Shown here: positions 17,548 through 28,100 of the stretch, one piece after another | Layout: every line of letters begins with the position of its first letter | How positions within the stretch are numbered: position 1 is the stretch's first letter | Assembly: GCF_900188165.1 (NCBI RefSeq) | Contig: NZ_FZOS01000001.1 | Location: 124,001-188,000, forward strand | DNA from: Edaphosphingomonas laterariae | Lineage (GTDB): Bacteria; Pseudomonadota; Alphaproteobacteria; Sphingomonadales; Sphingomonadaceae | Reading direction: 5' to 3' | DNA length: 64,000 bases | The notes under the pieces: model-generated | Seen by the model: the letters and a program-made list of their open reading frames with translations, nothing else | What the model was told of the DNA's origin: nothing | Database searches by the model: none | Program-made: the position numbers and the translations under genes

Positions 17548-19929
17548 TTAGAACTTCGTCCCCATCTTGATGCCGATCGTGCGCGGCTGAGTGGGATAGG
17601 TGTAGATCTTGCCGCCGATCAGCGTTTCGCCGGCGGGATCCCCGCAGACGCTTTCGCCGCACTGGATGGTCTTGCCCACCGCGCCATTCTTGTCGAACAG
17701 GTTGCGCACGAACAATTCCAGCGACCAGTTTTCGGCGGCGATGCCGGCACTGGCGTCAGCGGTGGTATAATCAGGCAGATCGCCGACGATGTCCCGCTCC
17801 ACCAGCCGCAGATCGGTGGTGCGGCGGCCTTCATAAATCACCGATCCCTGCACATGGGCCTGCAATGATCCGATCGGGAAATCATAGCGGGCGAGCGCAT
17901 TGCCCTTGAACTTTGCGGTGATCGGCAGGCGCGTGCCGGCAGGCGCCAGCAACTCATTTCCCGCGGGGGTCGTGCAGTCGAAAGCCAGATTGGCGACCGC
18001 GCAGAAATCCTTGGTGATCTTTGCGTCGGTATAGGCGCCGCTTAATGTGAATGTCAGGCCGTCCACCGGCCGAGCAGTGATATCCAGTTCACCGCCGCGA
18101 ATGCGGGCATCGCCTGCGTTGCGGACTTCACTGAGGCCGTTCGCGCCCAGGAAGCTCAATTGAATGTCGGTCCAGTCAAGCTGATAGATCGCGCCATTGA
18201 TCCGAAGCCGGTGATCAAGCCAGCTCGTCTTGAACCCGATTTCATAATTGTCGATGAAATCGGGCTGATAGGGCGGCAAGGATCCGCGCCGGTTGATGCC
18301 GCCCGGGCGATAGCCGCGTGACGCTGTCGCATAAACGAGCGCGTCGTCATTGAACTTGTAGGTCAGGTTGATCTTCTGGATGAAATCCGTGTCCTTGGTC
18401 CGCTTGTCGAGATTGGTGCAGGGTGAACCCTTCACCTGCGCAGGTCCCTGGCATTCGTAGATCGGGTTGGACGTATATCCGGGATAGTTATATCCGAAGA
18501 AGCCCACCAGCGAGTTGTCGTAGCGATATATGCGCGCGCCGAGCGTGATCGTGAACTTTTCGGTCACGTCAGCCGTAATTTCACCGAAGGCCGCATAATC
18601 CCGATCCTTGCGAATCTGCTTGGTCAGCCAGATATCGCTAGCGGTTCCAGGCACCGTGATCGAATCCGCGATGCCATCGATGATGTAATTCTGTTCGATG
18701 TTGTGCTTCTGGATTTGATAGAACAGACCGCCGATGAACCTGACCCTATTTTCGGCCGGTGATGCGATACGAAGCTCATGGCTTTCCTTTGTGAAGCGGT
18801 CATCCGAAACGATATACTGGTTCGGATTTACCAGATTGCCATCATTGTCATAAAAATATTCACCGGATCCATAAAGCGCATCGTAGAAATAAGCATAATC
18901 GGAATAATCCGACTGCCCACTCACGCGCCGCTTCAGATAAGCGCCGGCATAGGTGACATCGAAGCTGCCAAGCTTGCCTTCGATCGTCAGCGCAGCCTGT
19001 ATCCAACGGTCGTTAAAGCGTTCGGGATTGAACTGCTGCACCTGCAATTTGCCGAGGCCGGATTCCTGGCCGAAGAAGCCATGGCTGACCTGCTTCTGCC
19101 CCATCACCCCAAGGGTTGTCGTCCAGTTCTCGTCCAGATCGACCTTCAACGCCGCGCGGCCGCCATAGGTTTCGACGTCGTTATAATCCTTCTCGACCAG
19201 ATCGGCGTTGTCGAAGGCGATGCCAGACGAAGGGAAATTTAGCGTTCCGGGCACATTGTCGATAAAGCCCGCATCCTTGTCATACCAGCCGACCAGACGC
19301 ACGGCCGCCGCGCTGGAGATCGGCACGTTGACGAAAGCCTCGCCGACATAGCCTTCGCCGCCATGGGCAACCGTGTTCAACTCCAGATCGGCGCCGCCAT
19401 AGAATCCGGTCGTATCGGGCTTGTTGGTGATGATGCGAACCGTGCCAGCCTGGCTCGACGCGCCGTAAAGCGTGCCTTGCGGCCCCGCCAGCGCCTCTAC
19501 CCGTGCGATATCGTAGATATGGATATCGAGCGCGCCCTGGATCGTCGTGATCGGCTGTTCATCAAGATAGGTTCCGACCGACGGCAAAGATGTGGAATGG
19601 TTGGCATTCTCACCCGATGCCACGCCACGGAAATAGACGTTGGAACCACCCGGGCCTGTCGTCTGATAGGACAGGCTGGGCAGGTAGCGCGCATAATCGT
19701 CGAAATCGGCGACCTGTAACTGCGCCAGTTTTTCCGTGCCGATCGCGGTGATCGCCATCGGCACGTCTTGAAGATTTTCGGACCGCTTGGTCGCCGTAAC
19801 GATGATGTCGTCCGAGCGCACGCCACTCGTCTGCTGAGCATGTGCCCCGCTGGAAAGTATCGTGGACGCCAACAGCACCGCAGCACCCGCGACATGAAAA
19901 TTTCGCGGTTGGATTACCCCACTGAACAT
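17548..19929 (-). CDS. TonB-dependent outer-membrane receptor
   Basis: 793 residues. A signal peptide ends near SSGAHAQQ. The TonB box DDIIVTATKRSENLQDVP opens the plug domain, which continues through YLPSLSYQTTG, FRGVASGENANHS and VEALAGPQGTLYGASSQAGT. A long barrel follows and ends in aromatic F (IGIKMGTKF). Sphingomonads use many such receptors for substrates other than siderophores. Co-transcription with the APC permease suggests uptake of the substrate of this cluster; the ligand itself cannot be read from sequence. Confidence 0.95.
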   Translation of the reverse strand: MFSGVIQPRNFHVAGAAVLLASTILSSGAHAQQTSGVRSDDIIVTATKRSENLQDVPMAITAIGTEKLAQLQVADFDDYARYLPSLSYQTTGPGGSNVYFRGVASGENANHSTSLPSVGTYLDEQPITTIQGALDIHIYDIARVEALAGPQGTLYGASSQAGTVRIITNKPDTTGFYGGADLELNTVAHGGEGYVGEAFVNVPISSAAAVRLVGWYDKDAGFIDNVPGTLNFPSSGIAFDNADLVEKDYNDVETYGGRAALKVDLDENWTTTLGVMGQKQVSHGFFGQESGLGKLQVQQFNPERFNDRWIQAALTIEGKLGSFDVTYAGAYLKRRVSGQSDYSDYAYFYDALYGSGEYFYDNDGNLVNPNQYIVSDDRFTKESHELRIASPAENRVRFIGGLFYQIQKHNIEQNYIIDGIADSITVPGTASDIWLTKQIRKDRDYAAFGEITADVTEKFTITLGARIYRYDNSLVGFFGYNYPGYTSNPIYECQGPAQVKGSPCTNLDKRTKDTDFIQKINLTYKFNDDALVYATASRGYRPGGINRRGSLPPYQPDFIDNYEIGFKTSWLDHRLRINGAIYQLDWTDIQLSFLGANGLSEVRNAGDARIRGGELDITARPVDGLTFTLSGAYTDAKITKDFCAVANLAFDCTTPAGNELLAPAGTRLPITAKFKGNALARYDFPIGSLQAHVQGSVIYEGRRTTDLRLVERDIVGDLPDYTTADASAGIAAENWSLELFVRNLFDKNGAVGKTIQCGESVCGDPAGETLIGGKIYTYPTQPRTIGIKMGTKF

Positions 19930-20047
19930 CGCCTCTAACCCCCAATGCTTGAGCCGACTATGTACCGCTGTTGACGCGGCTTTATGGTGCGAAGCTGGAA
20001 CTTTAACGGGGCGACGTCAATCGGCCTTTGTTGCAGGGCAGCAACAG

Positions 20048-21964
20048 TCAGATGGCAATTTTCGGATAGCTTTCATCAAGCCCCGCCAATGCCGCCCGCA
20101 GCGGGCCGAGGTGCGCGGAAAAGGGCTGCCACTGCCCCATGCCCGAACGATAGATCGGCTGGCGGACCTGTTCCGAACTTGCTGTCCGCACCGCCCGCCC
20201 GGATTCGTGGAAGCGCAAGCACGCCGGATCGAATGGCAGGCCAAGATAGGCGAGAAGGCGCCGGACCTCGGCTTCGGTATCGTCGACCATCGCCTCATAA
20301 TGAACGCGATGCACGCGCCCCGGCGCGGCAATATCGATTGCCGCCATCAACCGCACATAATCGCGGTAATAACGCCCCATATCGTCGAGCGAATAGCTGA
20401 ACGCCTGCCCGCGCGCGAAATGCTGCTTGTAGTTGGAAAAACAGCAATCAAGCGGATGGCGCCGTGCGTCGATGATCCTGGCGTGGGGCAGGATCGACAG
20501 GATCAAACCGACATGCAGCCAGTTATTCGGCATCTTGTCGATAAAATGCGGCCTGCTGGTTTTCCGATGAACCCGCGTCCGCTCGACATATTCGTCGCCA
20601 AGCGCAGCAAGCGCACCGGCGTCGAGGGTGCCAATGATTTCGGGATAGCAGCCATCCGTCGCCCGAATCTTCCCATCGCTCAGCCGCCTCGCCATCGCGA
20701 TGATGTCCGGCAGTTCCTGCGTGCCTTCGATCATCGGATGACTTGCCAAAATCTGCTCGATCAGTGTCGATCCCGCGCGCGGCATGCCAAGGATGAAGAC
20801 CGGATCGGGCGACGGGCTGCCTTGTGAAGCCCGCGCTTCGAAATAGGCCGTCGTATAAAGTGCAGTAGCGCGGTCGACCTGCTCGGTGGTGGTCTCCGCA
20901 TCATAATCTATCAACGTCCGCCGAAGGTCGTTGCCGCGCTCATAATGCGCAAAGGCCAGGTCCGCATCACCCGCGTCCTCGCGCGCCTTGCCGAGCGCGA
21001 AATCGAGGTGAAAGCGGTCCTCCGGTTCCAGCGAAGATGTGGCCAGCGCCGTTTCCATCGTCGCGATATCGGTAAGGTCGAATTTCACGGTTTTTAGGTT
21101 GGCAAGGCTCCACCAGGCTTCGCCAAGCGTGGGGCGCAATGCAATACTGCGCCGATAGGCGTGAACGCTATCCGATTGGCGCCCTACCGTCTTGAGCGCG
21201 TGGCCATAGCTCATCCATATCTTCGCCTCGCCCGATCGCACCGCCAGCACGGCCTCGAACTGCGCGATGGCATCGTCAAAATCGCCGATCCGCCCGAGCG
21301 CGGCGCCCTTGAGGTTTCGATAGGCCGGATTGCCGGGCTCCCCTTCGAGCAAATGATCAAGCTCGGCCAGCGCCGCGACCGCCTTGTTCTCGCGATAGAG
21401 CACCGTCGCAAGGTTGAAGCGTGCGGCCGCAAAACCCGGCGCGAGCTCAACCGCACGCCGCAGCAGATTTTCCGCGTCGGCATAACGCCCGATCCGCCCG
21501 GCCAGTTCGGCAAGCATGCGCATGGCGGCGACATCGGTTGGAAACTGCTTGAGATGCGGCTTCAGGATGCGCTCCGCCACATCGAGCCGGTGGTCGCACA
21601 AGGCTTCCGCCGCCTCGCGCAGGCGCGGATCGTTGATGGAGGCGCGGATGTGGCGGGCATATGCCGCATCCGCCGCGTCATTGTCGCCCGCAAGGATCAA
21701 CTGGTCGCCCAACGTTCGCCAGGCATCTGCCGAACCGGGAACCTGCACCACCGCGAGCCGCAGCGCGGCGATCGCAGCGTCACGCTGGCCAAGCGCTGCG
21801 TGCGCGCGGCCCAGCAACGCCAGCGCTTCGCCATGGTCCGGCGCAACCTCAATGATCGCCCGCGCCTGCTCAAGCGCCAGAGCTGGCCGCGCCGACAGCA
21901 ATTCATGCCCGTGGGCGAGCGCGGTGGCCAATGTTCCTGTCGATTGCGCCGCGCCGCTTGCCAT
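20048..21964 (-). CDS. TPR-repeat sulfotransferase-family protein
   Basis: 638 residues from ATG 21964, behind GGGAGG; the frame extends 22 codons further without family support. The N-terminal 380 residues are TPR units (VAPDHGEALALLGRAHAALG, RNLKGAALGRIGDFDDAIAQ and others). The C-terminal domain has the PAPS 5'-phosphosulfate loop VFILGMPRAGSTLIEQIL and continues with IDKMPNNWLHVGLI and ARIIDARRHPLDCCFSNYKQ, typical of the Sulfotransfer_3 group. These fusions modify proteins, lipids or exopolysaccharides in unknown ways. It lies 71 nt after hmgA in the same direction. Confidence 0.92.
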   Translation of the reverse strand: MASGAAQSTGTLATALAHGHELLSARPALALEQARAIIEVAPDHGEALALLGRAHAALGQRDAAIAALRLAVVQVPGSADAWRTLGDQLILAGDNDAADAAYARHIRASINDPRLREAAEALCDHRLDVAERILKPHLKQFPTDVAAMRMLAELAGRIGRYADAENLLRRAVELAPGFAAARFNLATVLYRENKAVAALAELDHLLEGEPGNPAYRNLKGAALGRIGDFDDAIAQFEAVLAVRSGEAKIWMSYGHALKTVGRQSDSVHAYRRSIALRPTLGEAWWSLANLKTVKFDLTDIATMETALATSSLEPEDRFHLDFALGKAREDAGDADLAFAHYERGNDLRRTLIDYDAETTTEQVDRATALYTTAYFEARASQGSPSPDPVFILGMPRAGSTLIEQILASHPMIEGTQELPDIIAMARRLSDGKIRATDGCYPEIIGTLDAGALAALGDEYVERTRVHRKTSRPHFIDKMPNNWLHVGLILSILPHARIIDARRHPLDCCFSNYKQHFARGQAFSYSLDDMGRYYRDYVRLMAAIDIAAPGRVHRVHYEAMVDDTEAEVRRLLAYLGLPFDPACLRFHESGRAVRTASSEQVRQPIYRSGMGQWQPFSAHLGPLRAALAGLDESYPKIAI

Positions 21965-22035
21965 CGATCCCCAGCCTCCCCCGGCCCTGCATTCCTGGCA
22001 AGTTGTGGCGAGAAAAGCGGGATGCTTCAAGCGGG

Positions 22036-23322
22036 CTATATCGGCAGGCGCGCTTTCGGGAAGCCCTGCCAGCAGGCGTCATAATCGGGCTGCAATTCGG
22101 GCAGCGACAGCGCCTGCGCGGCGGGTATGAACGGCCAACGGCTTTCGAACATGAATGCCATCGTGCCTTCGATCTTGTGCGGCGCAAGTGACGCCTCGGT
22201 CGCGGCCGTCCAACTCGCAACATCCGGCCCGTGGCTCGACATCAGATTGTGGATGCTGAGCGCGCCGGGCGCGAAGCCATCGGCCTTGGCGTCATAGGCG
22301 CCGTGGATCAGGCCCATGCACTCGCTCATCACATTGCGATGGAACCAGGGCGGCCGGAACGTATCCTCCGCCACCATCCAGCGCGGCGGAAAGATAACGA
22401 AATCGCAATTGGCGACGCCCGGCGTGTCGGATGGCGCCGTCACGACGGTGAAGATCGAAGGGTCGGGATGATCGAAGCTCACTGTCCCGATCGTGTTGAA
22501 ACGCGCCAGATCATATTTCCACGGCGCGAGATTGCCATGCCAGGCGACCACATCGAGCGGCGAGTGATCGAGGCGCGCCACCCACAGGCGCCCGCGGAAC
22601 TTCTGGATCAGGTCGAAAGGTTCGTCACGATCCTCGAACCACGCGCACGGCGTGAGAAAGTCCCGCGGATTGGCAAGGCCGTTGGAGCCGATCGGTCCAA
22701 GGTCCGGCAACCGAAAATGGGTGCCGTGGTTCTCGCCGACATAGCCACGCGCCGAACCATCGGGCAGCTCGGCGCGAAAGCGCACGCCGCGCGGGACAAG
22801 ACCGATCTCGCCGGGCGACAAGTCCAGAATGCCGAGTTCGGTCAGAAGGCGAAGCCTGCCCTGCTGCGGCACGAACAACATTTCGGCATCCGCATTGAAG
22901 AACGCGCGGCGGGCCATGTCGCGATTGGCGCGATAGATGTGAACGGTCACACCGTCCATCGCACCCGGATCGCGGTTCGATGCCATGCGGGTCAGGCCAT
23001 CGATCAGGTCCGCATCCACGTCGTCCATTGCGAGCGGCGACCAGCGAAACCGGTTCGGCGCGAGCGGCTCGCCCTCCGCGTCAACTTGAAAGCCGGGCGC
23101 ACCGTCATAAGGCGCGTAAGACCCATGGCCCCCGCTCGGCCGCAGCCGATAGAGCCAGCTTCGCAGATTTTGTGCCCGCGGGGCCGTGAAGGCGGTGCCC
23201 GATAGCTGTTCAGCATAAAGGCCAAAGGCCGGGCGTTGAGGCGAATTACGCCCCTGCGGCAGCGCACCCGGCACCGCCTCGCTCGAACAATGGTTGCCGA
23301 ACCCGGTCAGGTAATCGGGCAT
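22036..23322 (-). CDS. hmgA: Homogentisate 1,2-dioxygenase
   Basis: 428 residues, behind GGGGAGG. Opening [26 protein letters not shown] is diagnostic. The iron-site region [14 protein letters not shown] and the C-terminal NLMSSHGPD segment are present. It opens the ring of homogentisate to maleylacetoacetate in tyrosine/phenylalanine catabolism. It follows hppD by 21 nt, so both steps from 4-hydroxyphenylpyruvate to maleylacetoacetate are in one operon. The isomerase and hydrolase (maiA, fahA) are not in the window. Confidence 0.97.
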   Translation of the reverse strand: MPDYLTGFGNHCSSEAVPGALPQGRNSPQRPAFGLYAEQLSGTAFTAPRAQNLRSWLYRLRPSGGHGSYAPYDGAPGFQVDAEGEPLAPNRFRWSPLAMDDVDADLIDGLTRMASNRDPGAMDGVTVHIYRANRDMARRAFFNADAEMLFVPQQGRLRLLTELGILDLSPGEIGLVPRGVRFRAELPDGSARGYVGENHGTHFRLPDLGPIGSNGLANPRDFLTPCAWFEDRDEPFDLIQKFRGRLWVARLDHSPLDVVAWHGNLAPWKYDLARFNTIGTVSFDHPDPSIFTVVTAPSDTPGVANCDFVIFPPRWMVAEDTFRPPWFHRNVMSECMGLIHGAYDAKADGFAPGALSIHNLMSSHGPDVASWTAATEASLAPHKIEGTMAFMFESRWPFIPAAQALSLPELQPDYDACWQGFPKARLPI

Positions 23323-23343
23323 GCGCGCCTCCCCGCCCTTAAC

Positions 23344-24420
23344 TCAGGCCTCCACCTGGCCGGGAATGACGCCGCGGCGGATCTGGTCGAGCTCAAGGCT
23401 TTCGAACAGCGCCTTGAAATTGCCTTCGCCGAAGCCCTCATTGCCCTTGCGCTGAATGATCTCGAAGAAGATCGGGCCGACCATGTTCTCGGTAAAGATC
23501 TGCAGCAAAATGCCGCCGCCGGTTTCCGGCGCGCCGTCGATCAGGATGCGGCGCTTGCGCATTTCTTCCACGTCATGCCCATGCCCCGGCAGACGCTTGT
23601 CGATCAGATCGAAATAGGTTTCCGGGCTGTCCTGAAAGCGGACGCCATTTGCGCGGAGCCGATCGACCGTGGCGAAGATATCATCGGTCGCAAGCGCAAG
23701 ATGCTGAATGCCCTCGCCCTTATACTCCTTCAGGAACTCCTCGATCTGGCTATGTTCGTCCTGGCTTTCGTTGAGCGGGATGCGGATCTTGTCGTCCGGC
23801 GCCGTCATCGCCTTGGAGAACAGGCCGGTCGCCTTGCCCTCGATGTCGAAATAGCGAATTTCGCGGAAATTGAAGATGCGCTCGTAGAATTCCGCCCAAT
23901 GCGCCATCCGCCCGCGCTGGACATTATGGGTCAGGTGATCGAGCGTGTGGAGCCCGACCGACCGGGCATCGCGCGCGGCGCCTGGCTCCGGCTTGAAATC
24001 GACGTCGTAGATTTCCTGCGCGCCATAGCGATCGACGAGATACAGGTTCGACCCGCCAATGCCTTCGATGGCCGGAATATTGAGTTCCATCGGGCCGACG
24101 GGGCCTTCCACCGGCTTGGCGCCACGCTTCACCACCTCCGCAAATGCCTGTGCCGCGTCGTGAACGCGAAACGCCATGGCATTGGCCGACGGACCATGCG
24201 CGGCACGGAAATCGGCAACCTGGCCGGAAGGCTCCATGTTCAACAGGAAGTTGATGTCACCCTGCGCATAGCGGCGGACATTCTTGGAGCGGTGCGTTGC
24301 CAGGTGCGTGAAGCCCAGCGCCTCGAACAGATCGGCCAGCGCCTGCGGCTGGGGACCAGTGAACTCGACGAACTCGAACCCGTCGAGCCCGAGCGGATTT
24401 TCATGCGCGTCGACCATCAA
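23344..24420 (-). CDS. hppD: 4-hydroxyphenylpyruvate dioxygenase
   Basis: 358 residues; two consecutive ATGs, both well placed behind GGAG. The beginning ENPLGLDGFEFVEFTGP and the ending FTENMVGPIFFEIIQRKGNEGFGEGNFKALFESLE are family hallmarks, with iron ligands in the VOC-type halves (HTLDHLTHNV; GIQHLALATDDIF; FFEII). It converts 4-hydroxyphenylpyruvate to homogentisate. An operator-like site (24448-24461), nearly identical to one in front of the marR gene, sits 27 nt upstream. Confidence 0.97.
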   Translation of the reverse strand: MMVDAHENPLGLDGFEFVEFTGPQPQALADLFEALGFTHLATHRSKNVRRYAQGDINFLLNMEPSGQVADFRAAHGPSANAMAFRVHDAAQAFAEVVKRGAKPVEGPVGPMELNIPAIEGIGGSNLYLVDRYGAQEIYDVDFKPEPGAARDARSVGLHTLDHLTHNVQRGRMAHWAEFYERIFNFREIRYFDIEGKATGLFSKAMTAPDDKIRIPLNESQDEHSQIEEFLKEYKGEGIQHLALATDDIFATVDRLRANGVRFQDSPETYFDLIDKRLPGHGHDVEEMRKRRILIDGAPETGGGILLQIFTENMVGPIFFEIIQRKGNEGFGEGNFKALFESLELDQIRRGVIPGQVEA

Positions 24421-24447
24421 TCACACTCCACAAACAATGCCTATTTC

Positions 24448-24461
24448 GTATCATTGGAAAC
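24448..24461. promoter_or_regulatory. Operator-like site upstream of hppD
   Basis: GTATCATTGGAAAC; its reverse complement matches the marR-upstream site GTTTCAAATGAAAC at 12 of 14 positions. It is centred about 34 nt before the hppD start and touches the marR stop codon, so the MarR protein probably represses hppD-hmgA through it. Confidence 0.6.
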
Positions 24462-24910
24462 TAATATCCACAAGCCTCGGCCGCACCCTCGATCCGCCGC
24501 AACAGGCTATCCAGCGCCCCCCGCTCCCACTCAGCAAAGCCCGCCAGAAGCTTCGCCTCCATGGCCAGCGCCTCTGGGGCCACCGTCTCATAAAGCGCGC
24601 GCCCGGCGGCCGTCAGCGCCAGGCGATGGGAGCGCTGATCCGCATCATCGGCCGTCCGGCCGATCAGCCCCCTGCCCTCCAGAGCCTTGGCCGCCCGGCT
24701 GACCGTTACCTTGTCGAGCTTCGCACGTGTTACGATGGCACGGGGCGCCATCGCCGCGCCCTCTCCGAGGATAGCAACCACTCGCCACTCCGCTATACTG
24801 ATGCCAAATCGCCGCTCATATAGCGTGGCGATGACGGCGCTCACCGCGTTGGTCGCTACCGACAATCGGTAGGGAATGAAATTGTCGAGCTGCAGCGCGG
24901 AGTGAGGCAT
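24461..24910 (-). CDS. MarR-family transcriptional regulator
   Basis: 149 residues. The winged helix-turn-helix spans about residues 35-110: SIAEWRVVAILGEG, ARAKLDKVTVSRAAKALEGRGLI and the wing DDADQRSHRLALT. It is encoded directly upstream of hppD-hmgA in the same direction and is therefore probably the homogentisate/tyrosine catabolism regulator. Matching operator-like sites lie before both its own start and hppD, implying autorepression. The ligand may be homogentisate or 4-hydroxyphenylpyruvate (inference). Confidence 0.92.
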   Translation of the reverse strand: MPHSALQLDNFIPYRLSVATNAVSAVIATLYERRFGISIAEWRVVAILGEGAAMAPRAIVTRAKLDKVTVSRAAKALEGRGLIGRTADDADQRSHRLALTAAGRALYETVAPEALAMEAKLLAGFAEWERGALDSLLRRIEGAAEACGY

Positions 24911-24953
24911 GTTTCACATCATAAGCGATGAAAATTGCAGTTTCAAATGAAAC
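24911..24953. promoter_or_regulatory. Operator-like repeats upstream of the marR gene
   Basis: The strongest element is GTTTCAAATGAAAC (24940-24953), arms GTTTCA/TGAAAC with two bases between. Further half-sites GTTTCA (24911-24916) and TGAAAA (24929-24934) lie closer to the start. The 14-mer is 29 nt from the marR start, about the same distance as the second site from hppD. Confidence 0.6.
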
Positions 24954-25100
24954 AATATCAACCTTAACGACACCTAGCCCTTCGACAGCCCCTCGCCGCG
25001 GTTGTATCTTGCCATTGATTCGGAAAGAGAATGCAGGGTCGCGCCGCATCGCAAACGGATCGGATTCGCAACCCGCGGTCGGGCAAATCCGTAATCTCGT

Positions 25101-28100
25101 ATGGGCACTTCCCTGTGCGCCCATGCGATCCTGACGGGGTGGGAGACGACATTGCGGAGCTTGCGTGGGATCAAACTGGCCCTGATTTTGGGCGCGGCAA
25201 TCATGTCGTTCGCGCCACCGGCCCATGCCGCTCAAGCCGACCGCCCAAGCCTGCAGGACAGTTTTCGCCTGGGCGGCGAACAAGGCGTTCTTTGCCAGGT
25301 ACAATCCACGGCCATCGACCCGGCAATCGCCGGCATGTTCGACAGGGCTTATGCGATCGTCTGCCGCGACGCCGCCACTCCTATCGGTCGCATCTACGCG
25401 CTGCGCACCAATGAAGGCACGCCTGTCGAACGTCTGCAGCAGATCCGCAACCAGAGAACCGATTGTGGCGCGCCTACCGGACAGACAACGCTGGAAAGCA
25501 TCGGCCCGGTTTCGATCACCGATTGCCGGCTGAAGGGTAACGACGTTGATTATCGCGTCTATTCCGCCATTCGCGGCAAGACGCTCTACGTGGCCGAGGG
25601 TTTGGCCGGCTATGACAGCGCGCTGACACTTGGCCTGCGCACGATCGCCACCGACAGGATCATTCCCGGCACTGTCGACGTCGCGACGACCGCCGTTTCC
25701 GATCCTGCCGCCTTCGCCCGGGTGCAGGCCGGCACGCTCGATTTCGAAAGCGCGCTGGCGGAAGGATATCGTCGAAACAACAGCGGCTCTTATGCCGAAG
25801 CGGCGGAGTTCTTTGACGCCCTTCTCCAGCGGGCCGATGGCGGCAAGGTCAGTCAGGCGGCGCTGGGCGAGTATGTCATCAATCGTGCGCTGCAGAAGTC
25901 GAACCTTGGCGAGTTCGCCGAGGCCGACGCGTTGTTCGCGCAGGCCAGCACGATCCCGACTGCCGACCCGGTGCAGCTTCGCCTCAGGCGCAACTTCCTG
26001 GCGATGCACCTGATCAACCAGCGCAAGCTGGACGCGGCCAGTGCGGAGCTGGATCGGCCGATCGCCCCGGTCAGGCGCGATGCGGCAGCGGCCGAGGCAA
26101 GTGTGATCGACGCCGATGCGGCGGCCGAACTCAACAGCGGGGCGCCCCTTGTCCGCCAGCTTGGTGGTGCCGAGACGAGCACGCTGACCGTCGCCGAGAA
26201 AGCCGCAATCCTCGACGCGCAGGGGCTGCAATTGCGTGGCACGGTGATGCGCCTCAGCGGCCAGCCGGCCCCTGCCCGGCAAGCCTTCCTGACCACGCTC
26301 GCCCAGTTGACTGCGATCCGCGAAGGGCGCGTATCATCGATCACACGCCTTCGCGCCCAGACGATGGCGGAATTGTCGGCGGTGGCCGAGGGCGCCGGCA
26401 ATTTCGGCGAGGCAGAGGGACTGCTGCGCGACGGGCTGGCACTGCTCAAGGCCGAATATCCTCGCTCGATCGCCGTTGCCGCCGCAGAGGCGCGTTTGGC
26501 TGCCTATCTCGCCCGTCGCGGCCAGAATGACGCCTCGATCGCGCTCTATCGCGACGTGATCGCCTCCGTGACGCAGAATGGCGGCACGACGGCCGGTTTC
26601 GAAAATCTGCTCGGCCCCTATTTCCAGCTGCTCGCCGGGATGATCGCGCAGCAGCCGAAGCTCGTGGAAGATTTCTTCCTGGCCAGCGAAACGCTCGTGC
26701 GACCAGGTGTGGCCGACACACAGGCGGTGCTGGCAAGGGAACTGAGCGGCGGCAGCGACGAGGCTTCGCGGCTGTTCCGCCAATCGGTGACGCTGACCCG
26801 CGATATCGAACGTGGCCGGATCGAATATGCCCGCCTCGCGTCGCTTCCCGCGCCGACAGCGGACGATCAGGCCAGGATGGCCAGCCTGCAGGAAGACATT
26901 CGCGCGCTGGAGGCGGATCAGGTCGCAACGCAGGCCCGGCTCGGCGAATATCCACGCTACCGCGCGGTTTCCACCCAGGCCATGACGCTTGGCGAGTTGC
27001 AAAAGGCGCTTCGCCCCAACGAGGCCTATCTGAAGCTCGTGGTCGTGAACAACGCGGTTTACGGCATCTGGGCAACACCCACGGACGCGACAGCCTATCG
27101 CGCGGGTCTCAGCGAGGCAGATCTCGATCGCAAGGTCGATGCGCTCCGCCAGACCATCTCGGTCGAGGAAAATGGCGAACGGCTGACCTATCCCTTCGAC
27201 CTCAAGCTCGCGCGGGAACTCTATCTGGAACTGATGGCGCCGATCGACGGCCGACTGGCCGGCGTGGACCATCTCGTCTTCGAACCTGCGGGTGGAATGC
27301 TCCGCCTGCCACCGGCCTTGCTGGTCACGGAGCAGGCTGGCGTCGACTCATATTATGCCCGTCTGAAACAGCCCAAGGCCGATGACTTCGATTTTCGCGG
27401 CGTCGCCTGGCTGGCGCGCAAGGCCGAGATCAGCACGGCCGTCTCGCCGCGCGCTTTCCGCGACGTGCGCGGTGCGGCCCCGTCCGCTGCCAAGCACGAG
27501 TTTCTGGGCCTCGGCCAGAATGCGCCGGTCAATCCGTTCGTCCAGCTGACGTCCAGCCGCAGCGTCTCGTCAGAAGGGGCGATCAATTGCGATTGGCCGC
27601 TCGATGCCTGGAATGCGCCGATCAAGGCAACCGAACTCAAGACGGCCGAAGCCATCATCGGCGGCGGACAGTCCGCCGTGATCACGGGCGCCGATTTCAC
27701 CGACACCGCCGTGCTCGCCAAGGCCGACCTCAATCAGTATCGCATCCTGCACTTCGCCACGCATGGGCTGGTCACCGCGCCGCGCCCGGAATGCCCCGCT
27801 CGCCCGGCATTGCTCACCTCGTTCGGCGGCGCCCAGTCAGATGGGTTGCTGACCTTCAAGGAGATTTACGATCTCCGCCTCGATGCGGATCTCGTCATCC
27901 TCTCGGCCTGCGATACGGCCGGCAAGGCGACCGTTGCCGCGACGCGCGAGGCCGGGATCACCAGCGGCGGGGGCAATGCGCTCGATGGTCTCGTGCGCGC
28001 CTTCATCGGCGCCGGCGGACGATCGGTGCTGGCCAGCCACTGGCCCGCGCCGGACGATTTTCAGGCAACGGAGCGTCTGATCGCCAGCCTTTACGAGGCG

